Assembly: GCF_004343195.1 (NCBI RefSeq)
Contig: NZ_SMCR01000001.1
Location: 840,682 to 904,681 of the forward strand
Length of the DNA stretch: 64,000 nucleotides
Direction: 5' to 3'
DNA from: Biostraticola tofi
GTDB taxonomy: Bacteria > Pseudomonadota > Gammaproteobacteria > Enterobacterales > Enterobacteriaceae
The notes beneath the pieces are model-generated. The model saw only the letters and a list, made by a program, of their open reading frames with translations, did no database searches and was not told the origin of the DNA. This document shows positions 57,191-64,000 of the stretch, one piece after another (the stretch's first letter is position 1; each line of letters starts with the position of its first letter). The position numbers and the translations under genes are program-made.

Positions 57191-58023
57191 CAGTGGCCTC
57201 CCAGGCGCCGGCCAAACCGTGACTGCAATACGTTGACGCCGAACAGCAGCAGCAGGGACGCCGCCAGGATCACCGACGCTACCGCGCTTGCTGCCGGATA
57301 GTCGAATTCCTGCAGGCGGATAAAAATCATCAGCGAGGTGACCTCGGTTTTCCAGGCAATATTGCCGGCGATAAATATCACCGCGCCGAACTCTCCCAGG
57401 CTGCGGGTGAAGGACAGTACCGTTCCAGCCAACAGGGCCGGTGAGACCTCAGGCAACACGACGCGCCTGAAGCTTTGCCAGCGGCTGGCGCCCAGGGTCT
57501 GGGCCGCCTCTTCGTATTCCGGGCCCAATTCCTCAAGTACCGGCTGCACGGTGCGTACCACGAAAGGGATGCTGGTAAAAGCCATCGCCACGGTAATGCC
57601 GAGCCAGGTATAGGAAACCTTGATACCAAATGCCGCAAGCCAGGCGCCGTACCAACCCGTCGTGGAAAACAGCGTGGCAAGCGTCAGGCCGGCCACTGCG
57701 GTTGGCAGGGCAAAAGGCAGGTCCATCAGACCATCGAGCAGGGATTTACCGGGAAAGGTGTAACGGGTCAGGATCCAGGCCATCAGCATGCCGAACACGG
57801 CGTTGAACAGCGATGCCACCCCGGCCGACAGTAACGTTACTTTATAGGCGGCTATCAGTTGGGGAGCGGTCACTACCTCCCAGTACTGCTGCCAGGTCAT
57901 CTGCGCCAGTTGCATGACCAGCGCACTGAGCGGCAGCAAGAGAATCAGACAGACAAACAGCAGACTGCTGCCCAGGCTCAGGCCAAAACCGGGCAATACG
58001 CGTTTTGTTCCGAGAGCCAGCAT
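57190..58023 (-). CDS. cysT: Sulfate/thiosulfate ABC permease CysT (CysU)
   Basis: 277 aa, six-helix permease. EAA loop GPEYEEAAQTLGASRWQSFRRVVLPEVSPALLAG is typical of the sulfate family. It pairs with CysW. Its start overlaps the cysP stop by one base. Confidence 0.95.
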   Translation of the reverse strand: MLALGTKRVLPGFGLSLGSSLLFVCLILLLPLSALVMQLAQMTWQQYWEVVTAPQLIAAYKVTLLSAGVASLFNAVFGMLMAWILTRYTFPGKSLLDGLMDLPFALPTAVAGLTLATLFSTTGWYGAWLAAFGIKVSYTWLGITVAMAFTSIPFVVRTVQPVLEELGPEYEEAAQTLGASRWQSFRRVVLPEVSPALLAGTVLSFTRSLGEFGAVIFIAGNIAWKTEVTSLMIFIRLQEFDYPAASAVASVILAASLLLLFGVNVLQSRFGRRLGGH

Positions 58024-59045
58024 TACTTATGCCCCGCCGCCAATAGCCGATCCAGTTCGCCCCCGTTGTTGAAATGATCTTTCATTACCTGCGGCCAGCC
58101 GCCGAACTGTTCCTCTACCCGGAACAGATTGACCTTTGGAAAACGGCTACCGGCTTCTGCCATGATCTGTGGATTATTGACCCGGTAGGCGTAGCTGACG
58201 ATGATGTGTTGTGCTGCCGGACTATAGAGGTAGTTCAGATAGGCTTTAGCCGCTTCGGTAGTGCCATTTTTGGCGGTGTTCTTGTCAAGCCATGCTACCG
58301 GGAATTCAGCCAGAATGTTGGTTTCAGGTACGATAACGTCATACTTGTCGGCTCCATACTGGTTGCGGATATTATTCACTTCGGATTCGAAGGTTATCAG
58401 CACATCGCCCTGACCACGTTCGACGAAGGTCGTTGTCGCACCACGGCCGCCGGTGTCGAACACATCGACATTGGCCAGGAACTTCTGCATCCAGGCACGG
58501 GTTTTCTGCGCATCGCCGCCGTTGGCACGGCTGGCGGCACCCCAGGCAGCCAGATAGGTGTAACGGCCATTACCCGAGGTTTTGGGATTTGGAAACACCA
58601 ACTTCACATCACTGCGGGCCAGGTCTTCCCAGCCGTGAATGTTTTTGGGATTGCCCTTGCGCACCAGGAACGCCATGGTGGAATAAAATGGCGAACTGTT
58701 GTTTGCCAGCCGCCCCTGCCAGTCTGCCGGCAGCAGGTTGCCGCGATCGTGCAGGATCTGGACATCGGTTACCTGATTATAGGTGACCACATCCGCACTC
58801 AGCCCTTGCAGGATCGCCAGCGCCTGACGAGATGATCCGGCATGGGATTGCTTGATGGTCAGTGTGTCGTCCGGATGTTGCTGCTGCCATTGCTTTTCGA
58901 ATCCTGGGTTCAACGCAGTAAACAATTCCCTGGAAACGTCATAGGAACTGTTGAGCAGTTCGCTCGACATCGCCGGGCCGCAGGCAAGCATGATTGCCGC
59001 CACTAACCCCTGGATGGTACGGCCTATTCTGTGCGTCAGCTTCAT
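58023..59045 (-). CDS. cysP: Thiosulfate-binding protein CysP
   Basis: 340 aa from the ATG at 59045. Signal peptide to about residue 27 (AMS-SELL). Mature domain has [37 protein letters not shown] and [17 protein letters not shown], all conserved in CysP. It captures thiosulfate/sulfate in the periplasm for CysTWA. An upstream extension in frame to 59156 is not coding by homology. First gene of the cysPTWA-M unit; CysB activation is expected. The interval to yfeY (59046-59363) shows no gene. Confidence 0.95.
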   Translation of the reverse strand: MKLTHRIGRTIQGLVAAIMLACGPAMSSELLNSSYDVSRELFTALNPGFEKQWQQQHPDDTLTIKQSHAGSSRQALAILQGLSADVVTYNQVTDVQILHDRGNLLPADWQGRLANNSSPFYSTMAFLVRKGNPKNIHGWEDLARSDVKLVFPNPKTSGNGRYTYLAAWGAASRANGGDAQKTRAWMQKFLANVDVFDTGGRGATTTFVERGQGDVLITFESEVNNIRNQYGADKYDVIVPETNILAEFPVAWLDKNTAKNGTTEAAKAYLNYLYSPAAQHIIVSYAYRVNNPQIMAEAGSRFPKVNLFRVEEQFGGWPQVMKDHFNNGGELDRLLAAGHK

Positions 59046-59363
59046 GATGTTTCCTAGGTGTGTTAACCGGTCTTTATCCCCGAATACGCTTAGTTTATTT
59101 ATAACTACCCCGTTTGCTGTAACGCTTTTATATATCGTTTGGTGCTTTATGAGCATTAAACGCTATAAGCCTGGAAACGGTGCGGGCGGGTGCGGTGTGC
59201 AATGGCATTGAGTCGGCCACTAATCGCCGGGAGAAAGCAGGAAATTCAATGAGATAGGTAGAACTCATGCGTCAAACCAGGCTGGCAACGGGAGTGTCGC
59301 CAGCTTAGGGGTCAACCTTAACAGGCCGGCCTCTTTAGGCAGCCGGTTTATCTTGGTCGCGTT

Positions 59364-59957
59364 TCAGGCAGGGTTTGCGGCACTGTGCCAGATAATTTTG
59401 CTGACTTTCCAGCTTTTAAGGGCATCGTCGGACGGCATTAGCTCATCCGGTCCATGCCAGCTGCCGGAAAAAACATAGCTGATATGGCCACTTTGCGGGG
59501 CGGCACAGACCACACTGTCACGCTCGGCCCCGTCGCCTTTCTGACAGGCACCGAAGGCTTTGCTGTAAAGGGCGCTGAACGGCGTGCCTATTTTGATGCC
59601 GGTCGCGCTGGGAATCGCGGGATCGGCGACCACAACCTGCTCAACACGCCCGCCGCCCTTGCCATACAGGGTCAGTCTGACGGTATTGTCGCTCAGGGCT
59701 TCATAGAAATTGACTATCGAGCCGTTACGGGTTTCTGCGCCACCTCGCAGCCGATAGCCGCCTCCCAGCCCCTCATCGATAGCCTCCTCGTTAAAGGCGG
59801 TCGAAGCACTGATTTTGCCGACCCCCTGCTCGGTCACCATCACCTGGTCGCCGAACCAGTTGAAAGGCGACAGGCTGGACCACGACATTGACGACAGGGT
59901 GGAACAACCGGCCAGCATCAGCGGCAACACAAGCAAGAACGGGCGAAACTGTTTCAT
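59364..59957 (-). CDS. yfeY: Lipoprotein YfeY (RpoE-regulated in E. coli)
   Basis: 197 aa from the ATG at 59957 (MKQFRPFLLVLPLMLAGC, lipobox with Cys18). The mature protein follows E. coli YfeY throughout: WSSLSPFNWFG, TEQGVGKI, IGTPFSALYSKAFGACQK and SDDALKSWKVSKIIW. The E. coli gene is in the sigma-E regulon; I could not see a sigma-E promoter here. It sits downstream of cysP on the same strand but with its own 300-bp gap. Function unknown. Confidence 0.9.
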   Translation of the reverse strand: MKQFRPFLLVLPLMLAGCSTLSSMSWSSLSPFNWFGDQVMVTEQGVGKISASTAFNEEAIDEGLGGGYRLRGGAETRNGSIVNFYEALSDNTVRLTLYGKGGGRVEQVVVADPAIPSATGIKIGTPFSALYSKAFGACQKGDGAERDSVVCAAPQSGHISYVFSGSWHGPDELMPSDDALKSWKVSKIIWHSAANPA

Positions 59958-60221
59958 GGCAAATCCTTTAAAAAAAGTCCGGGTGGATGTCACCAGACGG
60001 TAACGAATATGTCTTGGATACCCATCTCGTTCAAAAGTGCCCCAGCATACCGGCTATTCACCGACTTGTGGGCGCCATTAACCTTTTCGCCGCCCCAGGC
60101 TCGCAAATCATCGCTCATGTGCCATGCTTAAGCCATGGTTTATTAAGGTGAAGTTAAACGCCTTAGCATAAAACTCATGCGTCCGAAGCTGGACCCGCAC
60201 GACGATAAAGGAGAACAAAGC

Positions 60222-60617
60222 ATGAAAAGACTGATTATCGCCGGATTTTTCACCCTGGCAAGCCTGCCGGCGCTGGCCCAGCCCGGTGGCGGCTTCAAGG
60301 CAGACGCAGTGCCGCCGCCGCCTGAAAAGCATGACAGTGGCTATCGCGGAACCGAGGATGCCAAATCTACCTCAATAGAGGATGTCAAAGCTCTGCGTGA
60401 CGGTGCCTGGGTTACTCTGGAGGGACATATCATCCGTAAAATAGATGATCGCCGCTATGAGTTCCGTGATAACACCGGTTCGATTAATATCAAGGTGGCC
60501 GGCGACACCTGGAATGACCAGGAGGTGTCGCCTGAGGATCTGATTGTCATCAGCGGCAAGAAACATCAGTCCGGCAACACCTTCGGTGTCGATGTTGAAT
60601 ACGTGCTAAAACAATAG
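60222..60617 (+). CDS. YgiW-family OB-fold stress protein
   Basis: 131 aa; ATG at 60222 follows AGGAGAAC. Signal peptide cleaved near ALA-QP (residue 19-20), then the BOF domain: TSIEDVKALRDGAWVTLEGHIIRKIDDRRYEF and NINIKVAG-like INIKVAGDTWNDQEVSPEDLIVISGKK. YgiW/YdeI proteins are periplasmic OB-fold proteins linked to peroxide, acid and antimicrobial peptide tolerance. A hairpin (CGCAGGGC/GCCCTGCG) lies 27 bases after the stop. Confidence 0.85.
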   Translation: MKRLIIAGFFTLASLPALAQPGGGFKADAVPPPPEKHDSGYRGTEDAKSTSIEDVKALRDGAWVTLEGHIIRKIDDRRYEFRDNTGSINIKVAGDTWNDQEVSPEDLIVISGKKHQSGNTFGVDVEYVLKQ

Positions 60618-60769
60618 CGTATTACGCACACTGGCTTAGGCAGCGCAGGGCTGCTTATCCGCCCTGCGGTTGGCCATATTTCAGGCGGGCAGCCGCCGCC
60701 TATCCAGCACCATCGTTGCCCTTTACCTTCTGACTGGCGAGCAACCTGGCTATGCATTCCCCTGATCGA

Positions 60770-61195
60770 CTAATACTCCTGGTCGACGATCAGGCGTTTG
60801 CCCAGTAAAATAGTATCCTGGGTTTCGTAATCCAGTTTTTCATACATGCCGAGCACAGCGTCATTATCCTCGCGCACCATCAGATTTATTTTCGGGCAGC
60901 CGCGGGCCATCAGCTTTTTCTCCAGCCGGCTTATCAGCGCATTGGCAATACCACGTCCACGGTAGTCGGGGTGAACGCCAAGATAATAAGCCGAACCGCG
61001 ATGACCATCATAGCCCCCCATCACCGAGCCAACGACTTCACCCGCGACTTCTGCCACCAAAAACAGCGAAACATCGTCCTCAATCTTGCGCTCAATATCC
61101 ATTTCCGGATCATTCCAGGGCCGCAATAAATCGCATCGCTCCCACAGAGTGATTACCTCTTCAAAATCCTCTTGCCGAAATACACGGATTTCCAT
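60770..61195 (-). CDS. ypeA: GNAT acetyltransferase YpeA
   Basis: 141 aa from ATG at 61195 ([31 protein letters not shown]). It matches E. coli YpeA throughout, including acetyl-CoA site [21 protein letters not shown]. Predicted GNAT enzyme acting on an unknown primary amine. It is divergent from hemF as in E. coli. Confidence 0.92.
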   Translation of the reverse strand: MEIRVFRQEDFEEVITLWERCDLLRPWNDPEMDIERKIEDDVSLFLVAEVAGEVVGSVMGGYDGHRGSAYYLGVHPDYRGRGIANALISRLEKKLMARGCPKINLMVREDNDAVLGMYEKLDYETQDTILLGKRLIVDQEY

Positions 61196-61361
61196 CGCTG
61201 CCGCCACCGTTATCAAATTGAGCCTTGATGATGATTATCACGTAATCCGGGTTCAAGGCAAATAGCATCGTATTATCGCCGCCCTCCCCCCGCTGCGCCG
61301 GGTCGTTGATTGGTCATGCAACCAGGGTGAGGTTATACTGCCAGTCGATCATTGCCTGTAG

Positions 61362-62317
<956 letters not shown>

Positions 62318-62318
<1 letters not shown>

Positions 62319-62773
62319 TGGTTATCTGGGTCGATGCTGATGCCTGCCCAAAGGTGATAAAGGAAATCCTGTTTCGCGCCGCCCAGCGCGAGTCGGTCAC
62401 CACCACCCTGGTGGCTAATCAAAGCCTGGCGGTGCCCCCTTCTCCTTTTATCCGCACTCTGCGAGTATCGGCGGGGTTTGATGTGGCGGACAACGAAATC
62501 GTCAGGCGCGTCAGTGCTGGCGATTTAGTGGTTACCGGCGATATCCCGCTGGCCGCCGACGTTCTGGAGAAAGGAGCGATAGCCCTGAACCCGCGCGGCG
62601 AGCTTTATCGGCCAGAAACCATCCGTGAAAAACTGACGCTGCGCGACTTTATGGACACCCTTCGCGGCAGCGGCATCCAGACTGGCGGCCCACCGCCGCT
62701 CAGCCAGCGCGAGCGCCAGGAATTTGCCCGCGAACTGGACCGCTGGCTGGCGCAACTCAAAACCAATCAGTGA
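62318..62773 (+). CDS. yaiI: YaiI/YqxD family protein (UPF0178, DUF188)
   Basis: 151 aa, starting at ATG 62318 overlapping the hemF stop (TGATG). It begins [22 protein letters not shown], the DADACP signature, with [28 protein letters not shown]. It is of the PIN-like DUF188 group; function unknown. Pairing with hemF is different from E. coli yaiI and may be co-expression only. Confidence 0.88.
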
Positions 62774-62933
62774 AGCTTGCCCGGTTTTGCAGCAAAAGAA
62801 TGCTTTATCATTGCATTTACTCATTACAATAATCAGAAAAAGCGTATTTCATTCTGCGTCCTGTTGAGGCAGTGTTATTCTTAAGTTAATCATCGCAAAT
62901 TTTGAGTCGTTTTTTTATTCATGGAGCCAAGAA

Positions 62934-63884
62934 ATGAATCAGTTAGAAGCGCTTAAGCAATATACTACTGTTGTCGCCGACAGCGGCGATATCGAGTCTA
63001 TTCGCCATTACACACCGCAGGATGCCACGACTAATCCATCATTAATCCTTAAAGCCGCCAGTCTGACCGCTTACCAGCCGCTGTTTGAAGACGCGCTGGC
63101 TTATGCGCGCCAACAGGGCGGCAATCGCGAAACGCAGCTCATCAATGCCAGCGACAAACTGGCGGTCAACATCGGCGTTGAAATTCTCAAAAGCGTGCCG
63201 GGTCGTGTTTCGACCGAAGTCGATGCCCGTTTATCGTTTGACCGCGGTATGTGTGTGGCCAAAGCGCGGAAACTGGTGGCCATGTACCAGAATCAGGGCA
63301 TCGATAAATCACGGATCCTGATCAAACTGGCTTCTACCTGGGAAGGCATCAAGGCAGCCGAGGAGCTGGAGCGTGAAGGCATCAATTGCAACCTGACCCT
63401 GCTGTTCTCTTTTGCCCAGGCACGTGCCTGCGCCGAAGCCGGTGTATATCTTATTTCACCGTTCGTTGGTCGTATTTATGACTGGTATAACAAACGTGAA
63501 CCGATGGAACCCTATGACGTTAGCCAGGATCCGGGCGTCAAATCCGTTCGCAGCATCTATGAATATTACAAACAGCATCGCTACCAGACGGTGATTATGG
63601 GCGCCAGTTTCCGTAAAGTGGAACAGATCCTGGCACTGGCCGGCTGTGATCGCCTGACCATATCGCCTAATCTGCTGGATGAACTGCACAAGAGCGATCA
63701 ACCGCTGGAACGTAAGCTTTCCCCCTCAACCGAAGGTTTCCATCAGCCGGCACCGCTCAGCGAGTCCGAATTCCGTTGGGAACACAATCAAGACCCGATG
63801 GCAGTCGAAAAACTGGCCGAAGGCATCCGCCAGTTCGCGGTTGACCAGCAGAGCCTGGAAGACTTACTGTCAGCAAAATTGTAA
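62934..63884 (+). CDS. tal: Transaldolase
   Basis: 316 aa. The Schiff-base Lys is in [15 protein letters not shown] (about residue 131), Asp17 in [14 protein letters not shown], and [12 protein letters not shown] is present. It transfers dihydroxyacetone in the non-oxidative pentose phosphate pathway. Length is between TalA (316) and TalB (317) of E. coli; I leave the letter open. It is followed by tkt after 12 bases, as in talA-tktB. Confidence 0.96.
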   Translation: MNQLEALKQYTTVVADSGDIESIRHYTPQDATTNPSLILKAASLTAYQPLFEDALAYARQQGGNRETQLINASDKLAVNIGVEILKSVPGRVSTEVDARLSFDRGMCVAKARKLVAMYQNQGIDKSRILIKLASTWEGIKAAEELEREGINCNLTLLFSFAQARACAEAGVYLISPFVGRIYDWYNKREPMEPYDVSQDPGVKSVRSIYEYYKQHRYQTVIMGASFRKVEQILALAGCDRLTISPNLLDELHKSDQPLERKLSPSTEGFHQPAPLSESEFRWEHNQDPMAVEKLAEGIRQFAVDQQSLEDLLSAKL

Positions 63885-63896
63885 TCTGGAGCTTAA

Positions 63897-64000
63897 ATGA
63901 CCTCTCGTAAAGTGCTTGCCAATGCCATCCGCGTCCTCAGTATGGATGCGGTGCAGAAAGCCAACTCCGGCCATCCCGGTGCCCCAATGGGCATGGCCGA
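63897..64000 (+). CDS. tkt: Transketolase, N-terminal part (cut by window end)
   Basis: Starts [34 protein letters not shown], the transketolase N-terminus with the conserved His of SGHPGAPMG. It runs off the window end after 34 codons. It forms an operon with the preceding transaldolase, so tktB is the likely counterpart. Confidence 0.95.
   Translation, partial: MTSRKVLANAIRVLSMDAVQKANSGHPGAPMGMA

Overview
The window is a chromosomal segment of an enterobacterium (Enterobacterales). Gene order and protein sequence follow the E. coli argW-alaC-ypdAB-glk-mntH-nupC-alaXW-gltX-valUXY/lysV and ligA-zipA-cysZ-cysK-ptsHI-crr-cysM-cysAWTP blocks. The protein differences, extra genes and rearrangements show it is not E. 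coli. A Sodalis/Pectobacteriaceae-type host is possible, but I cannot fix the genus from sequence alone.

Bases 1-8260 are the right end of a prophage. It reads rightward and holds tiny membrane ORFs, a Bet annealing protein with a YqaJ-type exonuclease, a run of small phage hypotheticals, a ParB-like protein, an MT-A70 adenine methylase and an AlpA/Xis-like protein. It ends in a 30-bp copy of a tRNA 3' end (tRNA-Arg CCT/argW-like), which is the att site. Inside it is a self-contained SOS cassette: LexA box, promoter, 76-aa gene, terminator. Bases 8261-11000 look like the decayed remains of a second element at the same tRNA: an integrase fragment, an AT-rich family 25 glycosyltransferase, an orphan 154-aa helical protein and a 47-aa lipoprotein.

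From 11.1 to 21.2 kb the backbone resumes: a guanidine-II riboswitch with gdx, alaC, the YpdAB pyruvate-sensing system, glk, an aldo-keto reductase, mntH with a probable MntR site, and nupC. Between nupC and the tRNA-Ala genes sits a leucine-rich-repeat protein with a C-terminal domain that looks like an IpaH/SspH-type NEL ubiquitin ligase. In it the catalytic CxD motif reads SxN, so it may be a pseudoligase. This is the most unusual gene in the window.

Bases 23.4-26.1 kb carry two tRNA-Ala, gltX, three tRNA-Val and one tRNA-Lys. Next come a MarR-regulated tripartite EmrAB-type efflux operon with its own outer-membrane lipoprotein, a Fur-controlled fepBDGC enterobactin uptake operon with a convergent entD, a LysE remnant, an orphan chemoreceptor and a BMP-type nucleoside ABC importer.

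Bases 43.4-64 kb are core genome: ypeB, ligA, zipA, cysZ, cysK, ptsHI-crr (with a Cra-like operator), a Cpx-like two-component pair, cysM and the cysPTWA sulfate/thiosulfate importer, then yfeY, a YgiW-like OB-fold protein, ypeA, hemF, a YaiI-family gene, a transaldolase and the start of a transketolase. Sulfur uptake (cysZ, cysPTWA) feeds the two cysteine synthases encoded here. The PTS genes and the transaldolase/transketolase pair serve central carbon metabolism.
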